A DNA stretch of 5,778 nucleotides from JBCBST01 sp039819115 (GCA_039819115.1 JBCBST010000168.1:1-5778), one strand, 5' to 3'; positions 1 to 5,696 are shown, counted from the stretch's first letter. The notes: generated by a model from the sequence alone, not told the origin. Numbers and translations are program-made.

Positions 1-261
1 GTAGCTGATAAGTACGCCATTGTTATTACCCCCTCCTGGTTATATCTGCCAATGGTCAACTGGACAGGTGAGATAAAAGAATACATGAGAGATGCAGAGA
101 GGAATTCAAATGGGGAAATTCCTATACAAAAAGATCAAAAACTATGGCATGCATCAGTTAAGAAGTATTGCTTTCAATGGGTAAATGAACATATCGACCT
201 GAAAGAAGATACCTGGACCACATCCAATAGAAATGCCAATAAAAATGGAGTGTGGTCATGA
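1..261 (+). CDS. 3' end of an unrecognised gene (partial, open at left edge)
   Basis: Frame 1 is open from the first base to a TGA at 259-261, giving 86 residues with no start needed inside the window. An internal ATG at 52 exists, but the upstream codons (V-A-D-K-Y-A-I-V-I-T-P-S-W) read as ordinary protein, so this is most likely the C-terminal part of a longer protein. It is rich in tryptophan (six in 86 residues), polar and charged, with no signal peptide, membrane segment or cysteine motif. I do not recognise the family. Its stop codon is embedded in an ATGA with the start of the mini-ORF at 258, so it is probably the upstream member of the same operon and may be translationally coupled to what follows. 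Confidence is for coding, not for function. Confidence 0.6.
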   Translation, partial: VADKYAIVITPSWLYLPMVNWTGEIKEYMRDAERNSNGEIPIQKDQKLWHASVKKYCFQWVNEHIDLKEDTWTTSNRNANKNGVWS

Positions 262-308
262 ATGTAACCTCAATATCATCAAGCTATTCAGGAGTATCAT
301 GTGGATAG
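258..308 (+). CDS. 16-residue mini-ORF leading into the methyltransferase starts
   Basis: ATG 258 overlaps the upstream stop as ATGA (258-261) and has a GGAG at 247-250 with a 7-nt spacer, a good ribosome site. The product would be MNVTSISSSYSGVSCG, ending at TAG 306-308. That stop lies just past the ATG 299/GTG 301 start cluster, so ribosomes finishing this ORF would release on top of the methyltransferase start and could reinitiate there. The likely role is a coupling leader rather than a functional peptide. It could also be the decayed remnant of a former start of a neighbouring gene, or chance. The codon run is too short for composition tests. Confidence 0.4.
   Translation: MNVTSISSSYSGVSCG
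290..303 (+). promoter_or_regulatory. Single Shine-Dalgarno with nested ATG/GTG starts in two frames
   Basis: AGGAG at 290-294 is followed by TATC and then ATGTG. ATG 299-301 (4-nt spacer) opens the overprinted frame. GTG 301-303 (6-nt spacer) opens the methyltransferase. The nearest upstream stop in the methyltransferase frame is TAA 265-267, and no ATG, GTG or TTG lies between it and 301, so GTG 301 is effectively forced as that gene's start (only a rare ATT at 286 competes). The better start codon has the poorer spacing and the weaker start codon the better spacing, so both could be used. Usage ratio cannot be read from sequence. Confidence 0.7.
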
Positions 309-1453
309 TACCAAGGAATCTGAAGACCTCAAGGTTCTCTCCTTTTGTACAGGATACGGAGGAATTGAGCAAGGATTGGAACTGGCAGGAGTTGAACATC
401 GAACAGTCGCTTATGTGGAGATCGAGCCCTTCCTCATTGCAAACCTGGTTACAAAGATGGAAGCGGGTTTACTGGCTCCGGCCCCTGTTTGGACGAATCT
501 TAAAACCTTCGATCCAACACCATTTCGTGGAAGAATACACTGCATCACTGGGGGTTATCCGTGCCAACCATTCTCTGTTGCCGGATCACGAAGAGGGACT
601 GATGATCCAAGACACCTTTTCCCGTATTTGGAATACTGTGTCGATACAATCCGACCTTTTTGCTGTTTCTTCGAAAACGTCAGAGGACACCTCAATTTGG
701 GATTCGACGAGGTTTATAAAAGTCTTCGAAATATGGGTTATGCAGTTGAAGCAGGAATATTCAGCGCGGAAGAAGTTGGCGCGCCACATAAGAGAGAACG
801 GCTATTCATCCTCGCAGTCAATAAAATGGAGTACACCTATTGTAGCCGATTCAAAGAATCAGGCAAGCAAATCAAGAGAACACAGACATACCCCTGGCCT
901 AAATACAGAGGTAACAAAAAAATGGGGGACTCCAAGAGTATCAGCATCCAAAGGGAGTGGGAGACAGTGCAAATCAGACAAAAGCCGGTTAGAAGACCAA
1001 GTCGTTTCAAATTGGGCCACTCCAAATACAATGGATCACTTACCCCCAAGATCAAAAGAGGCCGCTTTAAAACAAGCCAAGGGTGCAAGAAAAGGGAGGA
1101 CGAAACCAGCCAATTTGAGAGAGATGATCGATCCGGTAGTATCGCAAACGTATCGAGAATTGACATGGCCTACCCCGCAGGCTTGCGAGACGGAAAAAGC
1201 AGCAAGGAACACCAAACAAATTTCACTTACTCGGATGTCAATAAATGGCCAGCTCGACGAGGACAACCCCAATACGAATGGGAACAACCAAGAATCATCG
1301 AAAAAGAGACTGAATCCCAAATGGGTCTCACAATTAATGGGTATCAATTTCGAGTCGACCTTTTACGTGCTCTTGGCAACGGAGTGGTACCCCAAACCGC
1401 AGCCCTTGCATGGCATGTACTGTGGCAAAAGTTTAGGTGAGGTGGCAGATTGA
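299..1453 (+). CDS. Candidate overprinted gene in the +1 frame of the methyltransferase (WxTP-repeat protein)
   Basis: From ATG 299 this frame is open for 384 residues, covering the methyltransferase end to end. (An ATG at 233 would add 22 residues but lacks a good SD.) The N-terminal half overlaps the catalytic core and has few recognisable features. From about residue 150 it has an amphipathic basic stretch (FEIWVMQLKQEYSARKKLAR), then four repeats WSTP, WGTP, WATP and WPTP at residues 177, 209, 239 and 290, a conserved-looking block starting TMDHLPPRS and ending GRTKPANLRE, and LNPKWVSQLMGI from residue 338. From memory of phage proteomes, this motif set recurs in proteins annotated as hypothetical or methyltransferase-associated; I could not check that here. 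TGA 1451-1453 overlaps the next start as TTGA. No enzymatic function can be assigned; a partner or modulator of the methyltransferase is a guess. The alternative is a passive shadow of the methyltransferase frame. Confidence 0.55.
   Translation: MWIVPRNLKTSRFSPFVQDTEELSKDWNWQELNIEQSLMWRSSPSSLQTWLQRWKRVYWLRPLFGRILKPSIQHHFVEEYTASLGVIRANHSLLPDHEEGLMIQDTFSRIWNTVSIQSDLFAVSSKTSEDTSIWDSTRFIKVFEIWVMQLKQEYSARKKLARHIRENGYSSSQSIKWSTPIVADSKNQASKSREHRHTPGLNTEVTKKWGTPRVSASKGSGRQCKSDKSRLEDQVVSNWATPNTMDHLPPRSKEAALKQAKGARKGRTKPANLREMIDPVVSQTYRELTWPTPQACETEKAARNTKQISLTRMSINGQLDEDNPNTNGNNQESSKKRLNPKWVSQLMGINFESTFYVLLATEWYPKPQPLHGMYCGKSLGEVAD
301..1440 (+). CDS. Phage-type DNA (cytosine-5) methyltransferase
   Basis: This 379-residue enzyme should transfer a methyl group from S-adenosylmethionine to C5 of cytosine in a specific DNA site. 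Visible motifs in order: motif I around FCTGYGGIEQGLE (residues 15-27, SAM binding); motif IV GGYPCQPFS with the catalytic Cys88; motif VI FFENV with E125; motif VIII HKRERLF (163-169); a variable basic target-recognition region (about 175-340); and motif X GNGVVP (359-364). All core motifs are present and the length is normal for a single-chain enzyme, so it should be active. The target sequence cannot be predicted. In a phage it would most likely protect DNA from host restriction. No cognate nuclease is seen in the window. The start is GTG, set by AGGAG at 290-294. Almost the whole gene overlaps another long open frame (299-1453), and its variable region looks shaped by that frame. Confidence 0.95.
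   Translation: MDSTKESEDLKVLSFCTGYGGIEQGLELAGVEHRTVAYVEIEPFLIANLVTKMEAGLLAPAPVWTNLKTFDPTPFRGRIHCITGGYPCQPFSVAGSRRGTDDPRHLFPYLEYCVDTIRPFCCFFENVRGHLNLGFDEVYKSLRNMGYAVEAGIFSAEEVGAPHKRERLFILAVNKMEYTYCSRFKESGKQIKRTQTYPWPKYRGNKKMGDSKSISIQREWETVQIRQKPVRRPSRFKLGHSKYNGSLTPKIKRGRFKTSQGCKKREDETSQFERDDRSGSIANVSRIDMAYPAGLRDGKSSKEHQTNFTYSDVNKWPARRGQPQYEWEQPRIIEKETESQMGLTINGYQFRVDLLRALGNGVVPQTAALAWHVLWQKFR
827..1177 (+). repeat. Four W-x-T-P motif repeats encoded in the overprinted frame
   Basis: In the frame of ATG 299, W-S-T-P (827-838), W-G-T-P (923-934), W-A-T-P (1013-1024) and W-P-T-P (1166-1177) occur at intervals of 32, 30 and 51 codons. In the methyltransferase frame the same bases read MEYT, MGDS, LGHS and MAYP. 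The Thr codons are ACA, ACT, ACT, ACC and the Pro codons CCT, CCA, CCA, CCG, so the variation in these two codons is confined to the wobble position of the overprinted frame, which is the first codon position of the methyltransferase frame. The repeat is thus tighter in the second frame than in the enzyme frame. Confidence 0.7.
1439..1453 (+). promoter_or_regulatory. Shine-Dalgarno and TTGA stop/start junction
   Basis: GAGGTG at 1439-1444 is a strong SD, 5 nt before TTG 1450-1452, and fixes TTG as the start of the PP-loop gene. The methyltransferase stop (TGA 1438-1440) lies 9 nt upstream of the TTG. The overprinted frame's stop (TGA 1451-1453) overlaps the TTG as TTGA, the same geometry as the ATGA junctions elsewhere in the operon. 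Confidence 0.75.
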
Positions 1454-2292
1454 ATTTACATCAGCGCATTATTGAATCGCGAAAAATCATCGAAAAAGCC
1501 GTTTTAGACTTTAAGCCAAAGGCAATAGTATTAATGCTCTCAGGAGGCGATGATAGTTTAACGGCGTATCATATTGCTAAACAATTGGGGATAAATATTG
1601 ATTTCATTATCCATGGAAATACGCAGACAGGGATCACTGAAACCTTTGATTTTGTAAAGACCGAAGTAGAGAGATACCGGGACAACCTTCTTATCGCTGA
1701 TGCCGGTAGTGCTTACGTAGATTATGTACTTCGAAAAGGATTTTTTGGGGTTGGGTTAGATGCCCATACCTATGCCTATCACGTATTAAAAGTTCAACAT
1801 TTTAGAAGAATTGTAAGCAGGCACATAAGAAAGAAGCGAAGAAATTTTCCTGTTCTCTTCATAAATGGAGCTAGACGTAAAGAGAGTCAAAACCGGATGA
1901 AAACTATGGTCTCACCTTATCGACGTGATCCGGGGGCAAAAAATAATATTTGGGTTAACATCATCAATGAATGGGATAAACACGATTGTATCCAATACCT
2001 GGAAGGAAATGGAATAAAACGTAATCCTGTGTCTGTTAATCTTTGCCGATCTGGGGAATGCATGTGCGGAACCATGCAAACAAAAGGAGAGCGATTAGAA
2101 GCAAGTTTCTTTTATCCTAATTGGGGCAAATGGGTAGACGAATTGGAAAAAGAGGTACTAAAAAAATTCCCTTGGAAATGGGGTGAACAAATAAGCAAAC
2201 ATCATGTACTTGAGCTGAATGGACAACTCAATGCATTCACGTCATTTCAGCCCATGTGCGTGGGATGTACAAAATCACAGGAAAGCATATGA
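1450..2292 (+). CDS. PAPS-reductase-like PP-loop protein (ATP-pyrophosphatase fold)
   Basis: This 280-residue protein has the PP-loop SGGDDS at residues 31-36, which in this superfamily binds the phosphates of ATP or PAPS, in the context LMLSGGDDSLTAYHIAKQLG. A second family-like segment, FINGARRKESQNRM (137-150), follows. The C-terminal part is cysteine-rich: C199-x4-C204-x-C206 (LCRSGECMCGTM) and C270-x2-C273 (MCVGC), arranged as if to bind an Fe-S cluster or zinc. Family members include PAPS/APS reductases, DndC-type DNA phosphorothioation proteins and many phage proteins of unknown substrate. The sequence does not settle which. Sitting directly behind a DNA methyltransferase suggests nucleic acid modification rather than sulfate assimilation, as inference only. 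The start is TTG with GAGGTG upstream. Its end overlaps the next gene as ATGA. Arginine codons are often AGA or AGG, unlike the genes after 2290. Confidence 0.85.
   Translation: MNLHQRIIESRKIIEKAVLDFKPKAIVLMLSGGDDSLTAYHIAKQLGINIDFIIHGNTQTGITETFDFVKTEVERYRDNLLIADAGSAYVDYVLRKGFFGVGLDAHTYAYHVLKVQHFRRIVSRHIRKKRRNFPVLFINGARRKESQNRMKTMVSPYRRDPGAKNNIWVNIINEWDKHDCIQYLEGNGIKRNPVSVNLCRSGECMCGTMQTKGERLEASFFYPNWGKWVDELEKEVLKKFPWKWGEQISKHHVLELNGQLNAFTSFQPMCVGCTKSQESI
2279..2292 (+). promoter_or_regulatory. Shine-Dalgarno and ATGA junction deciding the start of the small ORF
   Basis: AGGAAAG at 2279-2285 precedes ATG 2289-2291. The upstream stop TGA (2290-2292) overlaps this ATG. In-frame GTG 2256 and ATG 2265 would also be possible starts, but they lie deep inside the upstream gene and have no comparable SD, so 2289 is preferred. 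Confidence 0.75.
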
Positions 2293-2579
2293 ATAACCCA
2301 CCTTTTTACAATCAACCTAAACGGCTTTCATTGAATGATAATCCTGTTCATAATACGCGCCGTTACTACCGTCAATTGGAGCATAGAAAACACTTTCTGA
2401 TCGAGTACTTGTATAAGGCTCTTCAGGAACGGAAACGAGAACGGATACGAGTCACCCCATTTTACAACAAGATTGACCGGGTATGTGCTTTAATGCACGA
2501 ATGTAATGAGCGCCAAAAGGCTATGATTACATGGTTACATGAACACAACTATAATCTGGTGTTCGGATGCCTCCATTAG
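2289..2579 (+). CDS. Small basic protein of unknown function
   Basis: From ATG 2289 the product is 96 residues. It is rich in Arg, Lys, His, Tyr and Asn and is probably mostly helical in the middle (about residues 25-55, with a charged ALQERKRERIR stretch). Two cysteines lie in VCALMHEC and one near the C-terminus (FGCLH); these do not form a recognisable zinc site. There is no signal peptide or membrane segment. I do not recognise the family. It begins at an ATGA junction with the PP-loop gene and overlaps the CHC2 gene by 13 nt, so it is coupled on both sides and sits at the boundary between the modification and replication modules. A small DNA-binding or replication accessory role would fit the charge and position, but this is inference. 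Confidence 0.75.
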   Translation: MNNPPFYNQPKRLSLNDNPVHNTRRYYRQLEHRKHFLIEYLYKALQERKRERIRVTPFYNKIDRVCALMHECNERQKAMITWLHEHNYNLVFGCLH

Positions 2580-3331
2580 ACGTTCAAAGCATTGTCGATC
2601 GCTCCAGGGATGAAATCGTCGAACTTATCGGTGAATATATCCAGCTAAAGAAGCAAGGCAGTTCCTACGTGGCCTGTTGCCCGTTTCATGATGAAAAAAC
2701 CCCATCCCTTTCCGTCAACCCAAAAAAAGGCATATGGAAATGTTTTGGGTGTGGGGCCGGTACATCTCCGATAGATTTCATTATGCAGTACGATGGGTTG
2801 GAATTCATTGAGGTGATCCGAAAACTGGCTAAGCGTTGGGGGTATACCGAACAGCAGATACCTGGAAGTAATCCCAACCGGTCTACCATCAAACGGTATC
2901 TTACCCCGGGCTTGGCTGAAGCGAAACAAGCCATTCGTAAAGAGGGAAAAATCATCATTCGGTTTACCAACGAGCCGATTGGTACCCATGGCCACACGGT
3001 CACCTTAAACCGTCCTATTTATTCCCTTCAAGCCAAAGAATTTGCTTCGATAGTGGAAAAAGTGGAGCTCTATCCAAGCCAAACACCGCAAGAGCTGGAA
3101 TGGACCCGCAAAAGCATTTATTCCCTTGTTCCCCACCTTCGCGATGTCCATGTAGAATGGAACGGCTCTTTGGTTACCTGGGTGGATGCTTTGATTCACA
3201 TTTTTAATGAAGAGTCTATCCCCCTGGAAGAGTTTGAACGCGCCGTAATCCGGTGTATAGCCGCTATCTCCGAACCCTTAGAGCGGGATATCTGGCAAAC
3301 CTATTTCGTTAACCAGTTCTACCCCAAATAA
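2567..3331 (+). CDS. CHC2 zinc-ribbon protein related to the N-terminus of DnaG primase
   Basis: Residues 7-92 match the DnaG zinc-binding domain: helix IVDRSRDEIVELIGEYIQLKKQG, then C38-P-F-H41 and C59-F-G-C62 as the zinc ligands, ending with LEFIEVIRKLAKRWG. In DnaG this domain reads template sequence for primer start. The remaining 160 residues do not resemble TOPRIM: I see none of the expected acidic catalytic motifs, nor an archaeo-eukaryotic primase DxD. At 254 residues the protein is far shorter than a full DnaG (roughly 600), so it is either a stand-alone template-recognition subunit working with a primase or helicase, or a primase with a catalytic domain I cannot recognise. The start overlaps the previous gene by 13 nt, with only a modest GGTG (2558-2561) as SD. 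The helicase starts 1 nt after its stop, strongly suggesting joint function in phage DNA replication. Confidence 0.88.
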   Translation: MPPLDVQSIVDRSRDEIVELIGEYIQLKKQGSSYVACCPFHDEKTPSLSVNPKKGIWKCFGCGAGTSPIDFIMQYDGLEFIEVIRKLAKRWGYTEQQIPGSNPNRSTIKRYLTPGLAEAKQAIRKEGKIIIRFTNEPIGTHGHTVTLNRPIYSLQAKEFASIVEKVELYPSQTPQELEWTRKSIYSLVPHLRDVHVEWNGSLVTWVDALIHIFNEESIPLEEFERAVIRCIAAISEPLERDIWQTYFVNQFYPK

Positions 3332-3332
3332 T

Positions 3333-5642
3333 ATGCCTACAGAAACCTATACAGCCGATTTCTGGCTTTGGTTTTTTACAGACAATTTTACCGAGTTTTC
3401 CCACCTGGATCATGATCAAACCAGCATCCCACAAGTGCGCAATGTGTTTGATCCCGAAGGTGGGGAACTAACCCTTAACCTACTTACCCAGGAATGCACC
3501 GACCCCCAAGGCACCACCTACACCCTACCTGATTTCATTGCTTTATATATGGACAAACGGGTAGATGAAGTCAACATGAAAATCCGGGTGGATTATGAGC
3601 GATGGAAGGGCCAACAGGATCTTAACCAGCGCACGGCTCAATACATCCGCAATGAAGCAAACTATTGCTGGGAACGGCGTGACGGTAAGGAACGCACTAC
3701 ACCCATTACTTCCTTCGATGTGATTTTGCACTCGGTGGTTCAGAAATGGAACCAGCAAAACCGAACCTTTGACCATTATTATGAGGGCGTGTTACGGTAC
3801 ATGAAGTACGGTAAACCCCAGGAAGTAGAATTTGAATTTACCCCATCCCAAACCCATTCCGCCGATGAATTTTCGAAAGCGGTATGGGAAAAGGATGTGC
3901 TTCGTGTATCACGTATGCAACCGGTCGAGTTTCGGTATTTCTGGTGGCATGTGGTCAATCATTTCAAGCCCCGCATCATCCGGGAATACGACCATTACGG
4001 GTTCGTAGAATACAACGGGGAACCGTTTTTTATCACACAGGATATGCTAATCCGGTTTCCCACCCAGCCCGAACAGCAGATTTCTATGATTGCCATTAAG
4101 GGTGGGAGCTTTCCCATTGGGGATAACCAGTATTTAAAGCCCCCTTCTACTGCCTTTCATCTACCCAAATTTGACTTAAGTATTCCGAGTCCGGAAACCG
4201 GGTTATACAGTGAGGATATGAAGCAGTTGTACGACCGCAAAGCATTCGAAGCCCACTTGAACGAAATTACCGGCCATATCAGCGGTATGGTGGGCGGGGA
4301 TTCGGTGCAAGCTCAGTGGGGTAAACTCATTATAGGGTATGTTTTTAGTTATTTGTACTTCGATCCCATCTATGACCACCTTAAACATGTGATATACCTG
4401 TACCTCTACGGGGAGGGTAATGTAGGTAAAGGCCAGGTTGCCCAAATGATTCTCCGGTTTTTTGGAATCAATCACCTGGATTCCCTTAATAACCCAACGG
4501 CACGATCGGTAGATACCCACCTCCAGATCAAAGCTAAGGTGCCCTTATGGGTGGATGAATTTGTACCCAGCGCCGCCGGTCCGAATTCGGCTATCCAGGA
4601 TCAAACCTGGAATTCCTGGTTTGAATTAAAGCCCCGGCCTACCAACAAAATGGGGAGCAATAATAGTTGGGAATCTGAACATAAAGTGGTGCGAACGATG
4701 CCCCTGTTCTGCTCCAATTTTAAGCCCCAAACCGATCACCTTATTTCGCGTTCTCTAATACTGGAGTACCGTAAATCCACACGGGGACCGGAACACCACC
4801 TGCAATGGCTGTTAAACCATACCGCGGATTGTCAACGTCTTGTCTTCTCGTATATGAGACACTTCCGGCAGATTAATTATGCCGCCTTTACTTGGGACCT
4901 GCACCGGATCCGAAAACAAATTAAAACCGAGGTTACTCAGCAGATTACCGAAAAGAAGATGCCGTCTATTATTCAGGACCGCCAGATAGCCCAATTCTCT
5001 GCCCTGTTTACGGTCTATCACTGGTTAAAGGACGCTTACCGAGAGGATGCGGAGTATTTGTATGATCACATACAGGGAGTTGAACGACAATCCAATCCAA
5101 CCAAAGAAGATAAAGAGCACATTACCCGGCTTACGGCTTCCCTATCGGCCAAGCATGATGCCCAGCTCTACGGGTTTATACGGGATGAACTGGTTCGGAT
5201 TTCGGTTGCCGCTGGCACTCATGATCCGTTAGTGGAATACATCGAAAGCCTGGGAGCATTAGTAGAGGCTCATGAAATAACCGATCGTCATTTTTCCTGG
5301 ACCCGCGAAGGGCATTTAAAAATTTGGTCTAAAGCCGTTTGGGATATCTACGAACGTGCCAAGCGTGGAACTGAATCCATGGTCCGCCGGGACTTGGTAG
5401 AGGAAAAAATTATGGAGCTGTCAGAGACTACCCCCGAAGGCCGTCTTAAAACCCTGAACTGGACCTTACCGGGTTCCGATGCCAATGGAACCATTCGGCA
5501 AAAGGGATTTTACCTCAAAAACGCCGTCGATATCGAGCTCTTCCGAAACGCCTTTAATTGGGACCGGAATAAGCCAATAGGGGCAAACTATGACCCTAAC
5601 CAACCTAACCAAGCCGGGCTTTCTGATGATGTACCATTTTAA
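3333..5642 (+). CDS. Phage replicative helicase, P4-alpha/DUF5906-like P-loop ATPase
   Basis: This 769-residue protein carries a helicase core in its middle: Walker A GEGNVGKG (360-367), Walker B PLWVDEF with D408/E409, a motif-C-like MPLFCSN with N462, and an arginine-finger candidate in LISRSLILEYR (R473 or R480). This order and spacing match superfamily 3-like phage and plasmid helicases. The Walker A ends in Gly rather than Ser/Thr, a variant I associate with DUF5906-type proteins. The N-terminal 350 residues show no clear primase catalytic motif. After the core come a charged helical region (about 490-650), a segment that may bind DNA (about 670-740), and a polar Asn/Pro/Gln linker ending in SDDVPF, much like the tip of SSB. 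It starts 1 nt after the CHC2 stop (TAATATG) without an SD, so reinitiation is likely. It probably unwinds DNA at the phage origin together with the CHC2 protein. Arginine is almost always CGN. Confidence 0.85.
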   Translation: MPTETYTADFWLWFFTDNFTEFSHLDHDQTSIPQVRNVFDPEGGELTLNLLTQECTDPQGTTYTLPDFIALYMDKRVDEVNMKIRVDYERWKGQQDLNQRTAQYIRNEANYCWERRDGKERTTPITSFDVILHSVVQKWNQQNRTFDHYYEGVLRYMKYGKPQEVEFEFTPSQTHSADEFSKAVWEKDVLRVSRMQPVEFRYFWWHVVNHFKPRIIREYDHYGFVEYNGEPFFITQDMLIRFPTQPEQQISMIAIKGGSFPIGDNQYLKPPSTAFHLPKFDLSIPSPETGLYSEDMKQLYDRKAFEAHLNEITGHISGMVGGDSVQAQWGKLIIGYVFSYLYFDPIYDHLKHVIYLYLYGEGNVGKGQVAQMILRFFGINHLDSLNNPTARSVDTHLQIKAKVPLWVDEFVPSAAGPNSAIQDQTWNSWFELKPRPTNKMGSNNSWESEHKVVRTMPLFCSNFKPQTDHLISRSLILEYRKSTRGPEHHLQWLLNHTADCQRLVFSYMRHFRQINYAAFTWDLHRIRKQIKTEVTQQITEKKMPSIIQDRQIAQFSALFTVYHWLKDAYREDAEYLYDHIQGVERQSNPTKEDKEHITRLTASLSAKHDAQLYGFIRDELVRISVAAGTHDPLVEYIESLGALVEAHEITDRHFSWTREGHLKIWSKAVWDIYERAKRGTESMVRRDLVEEKIMELSETTPEGRLKTLNWTLPGSDANGTIRQKGFYLKNAVDIELFRNAFNWDRNKPIGANYDPNQPNQAGLSDDVPF

Positions 5643-5696
5643 AAAATTTTTTAGGCAGGCTTTTAAAAATGGTCAGACCCTACTTTTAGAGGTTTC

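Noticed and set aside
233..298. Alternative upstream ATG (233) for the overprinted frame
   Set aside because: No good SD precedes it and it overlaps the upstream gene; ATG 299 has AGGAG close by and begins almost exactly with the methyltransferase.
1160..1165. TTGACA, a perfect -35 hexamer
   Set aside because: It lies inside coding sequence and no -10-like hexamer follows at 16-18 nt.
586..1347. Three minus-strand open frames opposite the methyltransferase (586-789, 837-1166, 1036-1347)
   Set aside because: No ribosome sites or recognisable motifs, and all other genes are on the + strand; they are best explained as antisense shadows of two constrained + frames.
301..1440. Reading the methyltransferase as frameshifted, with the WxTP segment belonging to the same polypeptide
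   Set aside because: The enzyme frame is uninterrupted from motif I to motif X, so no frameshift is needed to make a complete protein.
2645..3199. Minus-strand open frames opposite the CHC2 gene
   Set aside because: They mirror a gene with clear zinc-ribbon motifs, and their translations show no domain.
3543..5021. Open frames on both strands inside the helicase (3543-3776, 3884-4099, 4203-4520, 4812-5021)
   Set aside because: Short and motif-free, lying within a confidently coding frame.
5641..5679. Possible terminator after the helicase (A6T6 palindrome, A/T tracts, GGTC-A-GACC)
   Set aside because: There is no GC-rich stem followed by a T-run; the only GC dyad has 4 bp with a 1-nt loop and no trailing U tract.
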